Positions 39,028-48,671 are shown, numbered from the stretch's first letter. The stretch is 64,000 bases of DNA from Oscillospiraceae bacterium (GCA_022487055.1 JAKVJJ010000004.1:20295-84294), one strand, 5' to 3'. The notes: generated by a model not told the origin, from the letters alone. Translations and numbers: made by a program.

Positions 39028-41121
39028 ATGGACATTATCGGCAATATACTGGGTACGCCGCTTGGCTACATCATGAAATTCTGTTACGACATCATTCACG
39101 ATTATGGACTGGCCATCATCGTGTTTACGCTGTTGACAAAGGTCATTTTGTTTCCGGTATCTCTCATGGTACAGAAAAATTCCATTAAAATGATTAAGAT
39201 GCAGCCGTTGCTGGATGCTTACAAGTACCAGTATGTAGATGATAAGGATGCTCTATTTGATGCGCAAAACGCTCTGTACAAAAAGGAAAAGTACAATCCG
39301 TTCATGGGGGTTATTCCGCTGCTCATTCAGATTCCGATTATTTTCGGTCTGATTGACGTGGTTTACCGCCCGCTGAAACATCTGCTGCATTTTCCGCAGG
39401 AAGCCATCAATGCTTTCACCACTCTGACCTGTCACCTGATGGGAGTTACACAGCTTGGTTCTTCTCCGGAGCTGGTTGTGATGAAGTGCGTGAGTGACCC
39501 TGCTCATCAGAATGCCTTTCTCGCCCTGCAAAGTTCCTCACTGAAGGGTTTCGACGTTTCTCATATGCTAGCACAGATGCACAGCATAAACATGAATTTT
39601 CTGGGTTTTGACCTTGCTGCAACTCCCAGCTTCATTCAGCTCAACCTTCTGTTCCTCATTCCGGTTCTGGCGGGTGTCAGCGCACTGATTATGTGCATCA
39701 TTCAGAATAAAATCAACGTCCTGCAAATTGAGCAAAGCCCGCTGGCACAATGGGGCATGACTATCTTTATGATTGCTTTCTCCACTTACTTTGCATTTCT
39801 AGTACCGGGCGGCGTCGGTCTGTACTGGATTTTCGGCAACCTGTTTGCCATTCCAGTTATGTACATCGTCAACATCATTTATGACCCACACAAATATATA
39901 GACTATGAAACGCTGAATCGGCTGAAGGAAAAGGCAAAGAAAGACCGTGCCCTGCAGAAAGAGAGCAATGCCCTCTCCAGCAAATATTACAAGGAACTTT
40001 GCCACAATGGTACGCTGGAAAAAATGCGCTTGATGTTTTATTCCGAGCAAGGCGGTTTCTATAAATATTTTGAAAATATTATTAATGCCCTGCTTCAGAA
40101 AACCGATGAGCCGATTTATTATGTAACCAGTGACCCGCACGACAATATTTTTCAGAATACAAATCCACAGATAAAACCCTATTATATCGGCGGCAATCAG
40201 CTCATTGCGCTGATGATGAAGCTGGAGTGCGACATGGTGATTATGACCACCCCGGACTTGGAGAAATACCACATCAAGCGTTCCAAAGTGCGTGATGACA
40301 TTGAGTATGTATTCCTTGACCACTCTTGCATGAGCCTGAACCTCACCTATCGCACCGGTGCACTGGACTATTATGACACTATTTTCGCCGTCAGCCGCAA
40401 TCAGGGCATTGAAGTGCGTGAAATGGAGAAGCTGCGCGGCACCAAGAAAAAGCACATCGTCAAAGTTGGCTTCGGGCTGATTGACAATATGCTGGAGTCC
40501 TATCGGGAGCTGCCGAAAACCCCGCATGAAAAGCCGATTATCCTCATTGCGCCTTCATGGCAGTATGACAATATTCTGGACAGTTGCCTGGACAATATTT
40601 TGGAAGGACTGCTCAGCAAAAATTATAAAGTAATTGTCCGGCCACATCCACAGTATATCCGCCGCTTCCCGGTGGAAATGGAACGCATCATGGAGAAATA
40701 CCGCAGCCGCTTCAGTGACGACTTTGAGATTCAGACGGATTTCTCCTCCAATGCAACGGTCTATACTTCTGACCTGCTGATCACTGACTGGTCTGCCATT
40801 GCCTATGAATTCAGCTTTACGACAGAAAAGCCGACGCTGTTCATCAATACCCAAATGAAAGTGGTCAACAAAGACTATAATAAGATTAAGTTACAGCCGA
40901 TGGATATCACCGCCCGTGATATTGTTGGCCGCTCCATCAGCAAGGAAGCGACCAAAGAGATTGACCAGTATGTAACAGAAATTCTGGAAAATCAGAGCAC
41001 CTATGCGCAGCAGATACGTGACCTACGTGACAGTTATTTCTACAACCTTGGTCACAGTGGAGAAGCCGCTGCGGATTACATTGTTGACCGGCTGAACGCC
41101 AGAAAGCGTACGGAAAACTAA
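39028..41121 (+). CDS. Fusion: YidC/Oxa1-like insertase domain + CDP-glycerol glycerophosphotransferase (TagF-like) domain
   Basis: N-terminus LTKVILFPVSLMVQKNSIKMIKMQPLLDAYKYQY...NPFMGVIPLLIQIPIIFGLIDVVYRPLKHLL...VGLYWIFGNLFAIPVMYIVN is YidC-like; C-terminus FLDHSCMSLNLTYRTGALDYYD...VRPHPQYIRRFP...TSDLLITDWSAIAYEFSFTTEKPTLF is TagF-like. Single uninterrupted ORF. Confidence 0.88.
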   Translation: MDIIGNILGTPLGYIMKFCYDIIHDYGLAIIVFTLLTKVILFPVSLMVQKNSIKMIKMQPLLDAYKYQYVDDKDALFDAQNALYKKEKYNPFMGVIPLLIQIPIIFGLIDVVYRPLKHLLHFPQEAINAFTTLTCHLMGVTQLGSSPELVVMKCVSDPAHQNAFLALQSSSLKGFDVSHMLAQMHSINMNFLGFDLAATPSFIQLNLLFLIPVLAGVSALIMCIIQNKINVLQIEQSPLAQWGMTIFMIAFSTYFAFLVPGGVGLYWIFGNLFAIPVMYIVNIIYDPHKYIDYETLNRLKEKAKKDRALQKESNALSSKYYKELCHNGTLEKMRLMFYSEQGGFYKYFENIINALLQKTDEPIYYVTSDPHDNIFQNTNPQIKPYYIGGNQLIALMMKLECDMVIMTTPDLEKYHIKRSKVRDDIEYVFLDHSCMSLNLTYRTGALDYYDTIFAVSRNQGIEVREMEKLRGTKKKHIVKVGFGLIDNMLESYRELPKTPHEKPIILIAPSWQYDNILDSCLDNILEGLLSKNYKVIVRPHPQYIRRFPVEMERIMEKYRSRFSDDFEIQTDFSSNATVYTSDLLITDWSAIAYEFSFTTEKPTLFINTQMKVVNKDYNKIKLQPMDITARDIVGRSISKEATKEIDQYVTEILENQSTYAQQIRDLRDSYFYNLGHSGEAAADYIVDRLNARKRTEN

Positions 41122-41130
41122 ATGATAAAC

Positions 41131-41185
41131 AAAAAGACCGAACCTTCGGCAGAGTTACAAAAGCTCTCGGAGGTTCGGTCTTTTT
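41131..41185. terminator. Bidirectional terminator
   Basis: AAAAAGACCGAACCT ... AGGTTCGGTCTTTTT, 15-bp perfect arms, between convergent genes. Confidence 0.85.
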
Positions 41186-41201
41186 GCGTTAGGAACTTGC
41201 C

Positions 41202-43007
41202 TTACTGCAATTCTTTCAGTGCTTTCAGCAAGATTTCATTGTCGGTATCATCGCGCACGGCAAGACGGATATATTCACGCCCGTCGCCGACTTTCGCACT
41301 CAAATCCTTGATGAACAATTTATACCGCACCAACAGTTCACGGGTGAGACGCGCAGAAGTGAGGCCGCCGGTCAATTCACACATGACATAATTTGCCTGT
41401 GTCGGCAGCACCCGCAGATAAGGAATCTGATGCAGGCCTGCCACAAAGCGGGTACGCGCGGCACGGAACTGCTGCATGGCCGCTGTATAATCCTTCTGAT
41501 ACTTCCCAGCTATCTGCATATAGAACTCTCCGAAAGAATTAATGTTCCAGATTGCAACATCCTTTTTCAATGCAGCAATCAATTCGGTATTAGCAGACGC
41601 CAGCACACCTAAGCGTACCCCCGGCACACCATAGGACTTGGAAATACTCTTCACCACAATCAAATGCGGATACTTTTCAAGGAGCTCATCATGAAAGAGC
41701 GTAGCATCCTGTTCATCCGCAAAGTCGACAAAGCTTTCATCCACAATCAAGGAAATGCCCGCATTCTCTGCCCAGTCAGCAGCTTGCAGCACTTCTTCTT
41801 GGGGTAAATAATTTCCCGTGGGATTGTCCGGATTGATAAGCAAAAGGGTATTAACCGGATTCTTGCTGAAAAACGCGATGAGGTCGGCCGCATGATAAGA
41901 AAAGTCCGGATAACCCGGGCGATAGACGACCGCCTGTCCTTTTTTGCAGCGGTTCGGATATTCTTCAAAGGTCGGACGTACAAAGCCAATTTTCCCGGCA
42001 GTACGACCCATCAGCGCCTTAATCAGTTCGGAAGCGCCATTGCCAACTAAAATATACTCCTGCTTAACATCAAAGTTCTTGGCTGCCAGCAAGGAATTGA
42101 CTTTCATGCCGGACGGATACTGTGTCAGCAATGTCTGGAAATTGGCCTGCATCTCATCCACTAACTTCTGCGGCGGATAGAAAGGGTTGACCAAATAACA
42201 GAAGTCCAGCAGCTTTGGGAAGCGCCAGAAACCGCCGTAAGCACCCTGCAGGGCAGCAACCTTGCCATCGTCATCCGCAAACAGCACTGACGCGATGCTG
42301 AGGTCCTGCATATCGTCAATTTCATACCATTTCTGTCCGGTCAGGCACTTTGCTCGAATGCACGGTTCATCAATTAGGGAAATCACGCGCAGCACCTGCT
42401 CGTAATACTCATTGTTTCCCAGTGCGTGTGAATAGGCCTCCAGAAACGGCACATAGTATTTCTGGGAAAATTTCTTGCCGAATTTATAGAAATTGACCGT
42501 CTTGTAATACTGGTCTTTTTCGTGAAAATCAAAACTTTTGCCGGGAATAAATTCCTGTATGGAATCGTCCTCCCCCAGCTTCACCACCGTGCCGTCCATC
42601 CAGCTCTCGTATTTATCCACCAGTGCCAGTGTATCGCGCGGGTCGTCATGCAGCATCTGCAGCACGCTGTCCTCCACAATGATATCTGACTCCAGCAGCA
42701 GCGTGTCCTCTTTGAGCAGATAGTTTCGCGCAAGCCACAGGGAATAAATATTATTCGTTGTGTCATAGATTGGATTTTCAATATATACAATCGGAATCCG
42801 CAAGCCAAGTGTTCCAATATAGTCCTTAAGCTTCTGTCCCTGATAGCCGACAACAATCACCACTCTGGAAAGCTGCAGCGCCTGAAGCTGATGCAACAGC
42901 CGGTCAATGAGCGTCACACCGTTCACCGCAACCATACATTTCGTATTCTCCGCTGTCAATTCTTTCAGGCGCCTGCCCATGCCGGCTGCCAAAATAATTC
43001 CCTGCAT
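41202..43007 (-). CDS. Fusion: LicC/PntC-like nucleotidyltransferase + HisC/CobD-like PLP-dependent aminotransferase/decarboxylase
   Basis: MQGIILAAGMGRRLKELTAENTKCMVAVNGVTLIDRLL, NPIYDTTNNIYSLWLA (LicC-type) followed by LVGNGASELIKALMG, LLINPDNPTGNYLP, VDESFVDF, VKSISKSYGVPGVRLGVLAS (fold-type I PLP enzyme). Confidence 0.85.
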   Translation of the reverse strand: MQGIILAAGMGRRLKELTAENTKCMVAVNGVTLIDRLLHQLQALQLSRVVIVVGYQGQKLKDYIGTLGLRIPIVYIENPIYDTTNNIYSLWLARNYLLKEDTLLLESDIIVEDSVLQMLHDDPRDTLALVDKYESWMDGTVVKLGEDDSIQEFIPGKSFDFHEKDQYYKTVNFYKFGKKFSQKYYVPFLEAYSHALGNNEYYEQVLRVISLIDEPCIRAKCLTGQKWYEIDDMQDLSIASVLFADDDGKVAALQGAYGGFWRFPKLLDFCYLVNPFYPPQKLVDEMQANFQTLLTQYPSGMKVNSLLAAKNFDVKQEYILVGNGASELIKALMGRTAGKIGFVRPTFEEYPNRCKKGQAVVYRPGYPDFSYHAADLIAFFSKNPVNTLLLINPDNPTGNYLPQEEVLQAADWAENAGISLIVDESFVDFADEQDATLFHDELLEKYPHLIVVKSISKSYGVPGVRLGVLASANTELIAALKKDVAIWNINSFGEFYMQIAGKYQKDYTAAMQQFRAARTRFVAGLHQIPYLRVLPTQANYVMCELTGGLTSARLTRELLVRYKLFIKDLSAKVGDGREYIRLAVRDDTDNEILLKALKELQ

Positions 43008-43227
43008 TCTGATTCCTCCGCTACCCTTTCAATTTCAAACCCTAAACTTTTGCATACACAAAAACAGCGCCGGCTGCCCAGCGCAGATTTTATTCAAATT
43101 TAATGGAAACAAAACATTATTTTAACTATTTCATATTAGCTCTTTTGTGCTGGCTTGTCAAACAAAAATTCAGCCATCAAATTGACTCCGCACTGTCAAA
43201 TCAGCATTACGGAGAGCCTGCCGGATT

Positions 43228-43468
43228 TTATTGCAAATCGTACTTTTCAAAGCTGCGCACGGACTTGCGGTAAGCCGCTGTGGTCAAAAGCAAAAAATTG
43301 AAACCGCCCATCATCAGCAGGGAAAATAGATTTCAGCGTCGTGCTTTTTCCGGCACCGTTGCGCCCAATAAAGCCGGTGATTTTTCCCTGCTCTAAGGAA
43401 AAGGATACGTTTTGCAGCGCAAATGACGGATAAGCCTTGCACAAATTTTTGATTCCCAGCACATTCAT
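43228..43468 (-). pseudogene. Deletion scar joining the ABC ATPase 5' end to the 3' end of a membrane permease
   Basis: MNVLGIKNLCKAYPSFALQNVSFSLEQGKITGFIGRNGAGKSTTLKSIF is followed in another frame by FSLLMMGGFNFLLLTTAAYRKSVRSFEKYDLQ* (TM helix plus cytosolic tail). Confidence 0.75.
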
Positions 43469-43701
43469 TCGGCATCTTCCTCGTCTCCATCATCCTCCGG
43501 CGATTCCCGAAAGACCTGCGCAGCCAACTCTTTGAGCATATCCTTGGGTGGTATGGCAATGCCGCGTTTTTTGTCTGCCAGCACCAAAATGGTATCGCCC
43601 GGATGAATGTCAAACATGTCGCGTGCCTGCTTTGGAATCACAAACTGCCCTTTTTCACCGATTTTAGCTGCCCATGCAAATTTATCTTTATTTTTCAGCA
43701 T
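43465..43701 (-). CDS. AbrB/MazE/SpoVT-type DNA-binding protein
   Basis: WAAKIGEKGQFVIPKQARDMFDIHPGDTILVLADKKRGIAI. Confidence 0.88.
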   Translation of the reverse strand: MLKNKDKFAWAAKIGEKGQFVIPKQARDMFDIHPGDTILVLADKKRGIAIPPKDMLKELAAQVFRESPEDDGDEEDAE

Positions 43702-43810
43702 GATTGTTCCTCCATTATGTTTGATAAGTATGATTTATATAACTTTTATATATCGTATCCACTCCGAGAGCTTATGTCAAGACGTTTGAATAGAAAATAT
43801 TTTTATACCA

Positions 43811-43846
43811 AAAAAGGTTTCGCAGATAGCCCCTGCGAAACCTTTT
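43811..43846. terminator. Intrinsic terminator downstream of GH127 gene
   Basis: AAAAGGTTTCGCAG ATAGCCC CTGCGAAACCTTTT. Confidence 0.8.
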
Positions 43847-43863
43847 CTGCAGTACTTGATTTT

Positions 43864-45834
43864 TTAGCCGCGCCAGTTCCGATGAAACATTGGGCTGCCG
43901 TCATTCATCCAGACACGCATTTCGCCCTTCCCACGGTTGTTCCAGAGTGCATATGGCACAGCCGTCAGTGTGCAGGCTTCATATGTCGGTTTTTCCAATC
44001 CATAAAGCGGATTATCCTTCTGCGGCATCACAGTTCTGCAGCCGCTGAAAGTCGCACTGCCGGATTCTTCAGGCAGTCCCTTGACAAAAGCCGAATGAAC
44101 CGGAGCTTCTGTATCTGCATAAATACCGGCCAGATGCGAACCATTGTCCGCTTCTTCCAAACAATAGACAACCGGGCCTTTCATTAAAGCTGTCTTGCCA
44201 ATGTTATCACTGCAATGCGGATTACAGTATACAAAACGGAATTGCACATCAAAATCAATGGATACAAGGTCTTCCCGCTTCCACATCCGCTTGATGAAAA
44301 GATACCCGTCCCGCTGTGTGCAGTCCACCTTGCTGCCATTGACACACACTTGGTACTTTGCAGAATAGGCCGGTTTGCGCACTGCCAGACTGAACGGAGC
44401 TTCCGCTGTGCTATCCGACTGAATCTCAATGTGCCCGCTGTTCGGATAATCGGCATGAAGACAAAAGCGAAGGTTTCCCCCCTTAACCGGTACCTTTACG
44501 CAGCTCTGAATAAACAGGTTGACATACAGCGCCTCTTCATCATATGCGTAAATATAATTGCTCAGGGATGCAAGCGTGCGGGCAATGTTTGGAGGACAAC
44601 AGGCAACGCCGAACCACTGCTGGCGCATTGTCTTGATATGCCGCATCGTCGGATTGTGCTCCGCAACTTCGGGAATGACCTCCAACGGATTTACATAAAA
44701 GAAATGCTTTCCGTCCAATGCAATTCCTGCAAGCAGCGTATTATATAGTGCCTGTTCCACGGTGTCCATATATTTCCCGCTGTGCGTAATCTGAAACATC
44801 CGGTTGGAAAACTGTGCCAGACCAACGGTAGCGCAGGATTCAGAATAGTTGGTATTATTGGGTAGGTCGTAGTTGCCCGTAAACCGCTCGCCATAGGAAG
44901 CCGAACCGATGCTGCCGGTGATATACATCTTTTTTTGCGTTATGTTGTTCCACAAAGCGTCACATTGCTTCAAAAGAGTATCGTCCCGCTCCTCATAGGC
45001 AACATCTGCCATACCGCTTAAAAGATAAGCCGCACGGACTGCGTGTCCTTCCACGGTCGTCTGCTCCTGCAGCGGCTTCTGCGCCATCATATAGTCCAGA
45101 CCAAAATCTGCAAACTCCGGGAAAATATAATTTCCGGTTTTGCGGCATTCTTCATTCAGAAAGTAGCTGGGGGATTTTCCCCTCTCCCGAATAAAATAAT
45201 CAGCAAGCGAAAGATAACGTTTCTCCTGTGTAACACGATACAGTCGTATCAGCGCCAGCTCAATTTCCGGGTGTCCGGGATAACCGTGTATCTTTCCTTC
45301 TTCCCGGCCGAAAGTCCTGTAAATACAGTCCGCCAGACGACAAACCGTGTCTAAAAATCTCCGCTTTCCGGTTGCTTCATAATAGGCAACCGCTGCCTCA
45401 ATCATATGGCCGGCTGTGTAAAGCTCATGTCCTTCATAAAGGTCTGACCAGCGTTTTTGTTTTGTAATAATAAAGTACGTATCAAGGTAACCGTCTGGGC
45501 ACTGTGCTCTGCTAATTAAATCGATTGCGCCATCTGCCAAGGCTTCCAGCTTTTTGTTTGGCTTTTTTGCAAGCGTATAAGCGACAGCCTCCAGCCACTT
45601 TGCAACGTCAGTGTCCTGAAATACCGTTCCGAGGTGCTCACCCTTTTCATCACCGCACGCAATACGGAAATTATGCATACAGTAACTTTTTTCGGCTCCT
45701 TCCACCCGGTCATTGATTAGTTCCCACTGGAAAGGAAGAATCACTGTTTCAACTAAATTAATATAATGGTTCCAGAATGGGTCATTGATTGTAACGTCTG
45801 ATAATTTTACATTTTGTAGCCGGTGTAATTCCAT
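43864..45834 (-). CDS. GH127 family (beta-L-arabinofuranosidase-type) glycoside hydrolase
   Basis: LSDVTINDPFWNHYINLVETVILPFQWELIND; LGTVFQDTDVAKWLEAVAYTLA; CPDGYLDTYF; HELYTAGHMIEAAVAYYEATGKR; WFGVACCPPNIARTLASLSNYIYA. Confidence 0.9.
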   Translation of the reverse strand: MELHRLQNVKLSDVTINDPFWNHYINLVETVILPFQWELINDRVEGAEKSYCMHNFRIACGDEKGEHLGTVFQDTDVAKWLEAVAYTLAKKPNKKLEALADGAIDLISRAQCPDGYLDTYFIITKQKRWSDLYEGHELYTAGHMIEAAVAYYEATGKRRFLDTVCRLADCIYRTFGREEGKIHGYPGHPEIELALIRLYRVTQEKRYLSLADYFIRERGKSPSYFLNEECRKTGNYIFPEFADFGLDYMMAQKPLQEQTTVEGHAVRAAYLLSGMADVAYEERDDTLLKQCDALWNNITQKKMYITGSIGSASYGERFTGNYDLPNNTNYSESCATVGLAQFSNRMFQITHSGKYMDTVEQALYNTLLAGIALDGKHFFYVNPLEVIPEVAEHNPTMRHIKTMRQQWFGVACCPPNIARTLASLSNYIYAYDEEALYVNLFIQSCVKVPVKGGNLRFCLHADYPNSGHIEIQSDSTAEAPFSLAVRKPAYSAKYQVCVNGSKVDCTQRDGYLFIKRMWKREDLVSIDFDVQFRFVYCNPHCSDNIGKTALMKGPVVYCLEEADNGSHLAGIYADTEAPVHSAFVKGLPEESGSATFSGCRTVMPQKDNPLYGLEKPTYEACTLTAVPYALWNNRGKGEMRVWMNDGSPMFHRNWRG

Positions 45835-45838
45835 AGTT

Positions 45839-46873
45839 TCAGTCCTTCATCTCTCGAATCGAGTCGCCTTGGACAATGCGGCATGGCAGCGTAATGTTAA
45901 TGTCTTCATTGGTCTTGTTCTCCATCTTATCGATGAGGATTTCCATGGACCGCACACCCATTTCATGCAAAGGACGCTCGACCGTGGTAATTCTCGGTGT
46001 CACATACTGAATGATGGAAGAATTATCAAAACCGCTTAAAGAAAGGTCCTGCGGTATCGATATGCCAAGTGCCCTCGCAGCGTCCATGCAGCCTGCCGCC
46101 ATGTCATCATTCATTGCAATAATCGCATCCAAATTGTCCTTTTGCTGCAAAAGCTCTGTTGCCACTTTGCGAGCAGTATCATATTTCCAGTCTCCGGTTT
46201 TCACAGCAGAAGGGTCCAGGTGAATCCCTGCTTCATCCAATGCGGTCTGAATACCCTTCATCCGCAAATGGCACGGCTCCGAAGTTTCCGCACCTTTGAT
46301 GATGCCAAAGCGGCGGTGGCCTTTCTTAATAAATTCATTGGTCAGCTCAAAGGCTGCTTTTTCATTGCTGTAACCAACGGACGTCCCTTCCCCATAAGTA
46401 TAGCAATAGCAATATACCACAGGCTTATCAATATCATGAAGGACATCACGAATCATGCGGTCATGCATTCCAACGTAGATAATTCCATCGACCTGCATCG
46501 ACATCAGGGGTTCCACCGCTTTATCAATATCCTTCTGGAATTTTGAAATATGTTCAAACTGGGATTCGATTTTGCTTAAAAGGCGCAGGTTGCTCAATAT
46601 AATTTTATAATTTGTCTTGTCTGCCGCCTCATTGATGCCGTCAATAATATAGGGCATATGGCGGACGGTTATATCTTCCACAATAACGCCTACCAGATAG
46701 GTTCGGTTAGTGCGAAGCCCCTGCGCAAGGAAATTGGAATGATAGCCCTCTTCCTTGATGATTTTTTCCACTTTGCATCGCGTTTCATCCCCGATTTTTG
46801 GGGAACCGTTCAAAACATAAGAAACCGTAGCAGTAGAAACTCCGGCACGTTCCGCAATTTCTTTCAGTGTCAT
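45839..46873 (-). CDS. LacI-family transcriptional regulator
   Basis: MTLKEIAERAGVSTATVSYVLNGSPKIGDETRCKVEKIIKEEGY. Confidence 0.95.
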   Translation of the reverse strand: MTLKEIAERAGVSTATVSYVLNGSPKIGDETRCKVEKIIKEEGYHSNFLAQGLRTNRTYLVGVIVEDITVRHMPYIIDGINEAADKTNYKIILSNLRLLSKIESQFEHISKFQKDIDKAVEPLMSMQVDGIIYVGMHDRMIRDVLHDIDKPVVYCYCYTYGEGTSVGYSNEKAAFELTNEFIKKGHRRFGIIKGAETSEPCHLRMKGIQTALDEAGIHLDPSAVKTGDWKYDTARKVATELLQQKDNLDAIIAMNDDMAAGCMDAARALGISIPQDLSLSGFDNSSIIQYVTPRITTVERPLHEMGVRSMEILIDKMENKTNEDINITLPCRIVQGDSIREMKD

Positions 46874-46914
46874 ATGGAACTCTCCTTTAAGCTGGCATTC
46901 TCCCGAATTTCATG

Positions 46915-47763
46915 TTACTTCAATCCGGTTGTTTTAATCCCACCCACCAGATATTTTGAACCAAAAATATACAGAAGCATTGGTGGAACCAGCATAAAGG
47001 TAGAAGCAGCCATGATGGATGCCCAATTTATTACAAATGCGTTTCCTGAAGTATACATGAAACTCGTCATCAGTGCAATGGTCATCGTTCTCCATTTGTC
47101 ACTGTTGATGTAAAACACCGGCTGTGTCAGCTCGTTCCACCAGAAGACACAGGACAGAATGCCGATGGTGACGATTGTCGGTTTGCTGATTGGCATAATC
47201 ACCTTAAAAAAGACCTGTGGGCGGGTGCAGCCGTCGATAATTGCCGCCTCATCCAGCTCTTTCGGGATTGACCGGAAGAACTGCCGGAAAAGGAATACAT
47301 TGTACGGATAAGCAAACCATGCCGGAACAATCATCGGGAGCAAAGAATCGAGCCAGCCAATTTTTCCAAACATAATGTACTGCGGAATAATCAGTGCAAT
47401 GTTTGGAATCAGCATGGTTGCAACAATGATAGAGAAAATAACCTTTTTCCCCGTGAAATCCATTCTTGCCAGCGGATATGCCACCAGCGCGGAGGATAAC
47501 AGCGTGCCAATCGTTGCGCCAAACATCAGGAAGAAAGTATTTGCCATGTACCTCCAGATGTTGCTGTGCTCAAAAATATACTGATAGTTCTCTGTTGTCG
47601 GATGAGCCGGGAACAAATTTGCGGTTGTTGTGAACTCTGTTAAGGTTTTAAAACCGCCTGTCAAAATCCAGATGATAGGCATAAACATAATCAGCGCCAC
47701 AAGAATCTTTAGGACATACATTCCCAAAGAATGAAGATGTGTTTTGATATGAGCAGATTCCAT
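46915..47763 (-). CDS. Carbohydrate ABC transporter permease (MalG-like)
   Basis: RSIPKELDEAAIIDGCTRPQVFFKVIMPISKPTIVTIGI EAA motif. Confidence 0.93.
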   Translation of the reverse strand: MESAHIKTHLHSLGMYVLKILVALIMFMPIIWILTGGFKTLTEFTTTANLFPAHPTTENYQYIFEHSNIWRYMANTFFLMFGATIGTLLSSALVAYPLARMDFTGKKVIFSIIVATMLIPNIALIIPQYIMFGKIGWLDSLLPMIVPAWFAYPYNVFLFRQFFRSIPKELDEAAIIDGCTRPQVFFKVIMPISKPTIVTIGILSCVFWWNELTQPVFYINSDKWRTMTIALMTSFMYTSGNAFVINWASIMAASTFMLVPPMLLYIFGSKYLVGGIKTTGLK

Positions 47764-47774
47764 GAGCCCACCCC

Positions 47775-48671
47775 TCAGTCTTCGTAATATACTGTCTTCT
47801 TTGAAATGGCAAAGATAAGTCCGCCAAAGACAGCCGCAACCAGAAACAGAATGACAGACAATGCACAGGCATAGCCGACCTTCATATTGCTGAATGCTTC
47901 TTTATAGATAAGCAGGCTTAGTACCTGTGTTGAACCATTTGGGTCACCGTTTTCACTGGTCAGTGGATAGAGTAACGCGAACGAGCCGTTCAGGGCACTG
48001 ACACAGCCGCTCACTGCATTAAACAGAATCAGCGGTGAAATCATCGGCAGTGTAATGTGGAAAAACTTCTGAATGAAGGTCGCACCATCCAAGTTGCTCG
48101 CTTCATACAGTTCTTTTGGCACATCGGACAGTCCTGAGCGAAAAATCAGCATCATCTGCCCTGTGCTGTAAGTGAACAGGGTGATGAAAAACACCACGAA
48201 ATAAATGGTGTTTTGCTGATAAAGCCAGTTCACCTCAATATTGCGCCCCGCAAACATACTCAGGATATTATTGAGCAGACCGGCATTTTTACCAAAAATG
48301 GTTCTGAAAGCATAGGCTAGAGCCACTGTTGGGACAACGGACGGCAGGAAATAGCAGAACTGAAATATCCCGTTAAATCTCTGCTTGCTGTTCAGCAGCA
48401 GTGCCATGATAATTGCCCATATGGTTGTAACCACCACCATCACAATCGTGAAAAAGATGGTCACACGCAAGGAATTCCAAAAGACAGAACTTCGAAACAT
48501 ATTTTTGTAATTTGTCAAGCCAATAAATTTAGACACACCGTTCAGTTTCCGGTTGGTCAGACTTTGCTGCACCATAAAGATAATTGGGAACAGAGTAAAA
48601 CAAAGGAATCCAATTATCCATGGCAGTATAAAAGCATAGGCTACTTTGTTGTCTTGATTTTTTCGCCGCAT
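47775..48671 (-). CDS. Sugar ABC transporter permease (MalF-like)
   Basis: LSDVPKELYEASNLDGATFIQKFFHITLPMISPLILFN. Confidence 0.93.
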   Translation of the reverse strand: MRRKNQDNKVAYAFILPWIIGFLCFTLFPIIFMVQQSLTNRKLNGVSKFIGLTNYKNMFRSSVFWNSLRVTIFFTIVMVVVTTIWAIIMALLLNSKQRFNGIFQFCYFLPSVVPTVALAYAFRTIFGKNAGLLNNILSMFAGRNIEVNWLYQQNTIYFVVFFITLFTYSTGQMMLIFRSGLSDVPKELYEASNLDGATFIQKFFHITLPMISPLILFNAVSGCVSALNGSFALLYPLTSENGDPNGSTQVLSLLIYKEAFSNMKVGYACALSVILFLVAAVFGGLIFAISKKTVYYED

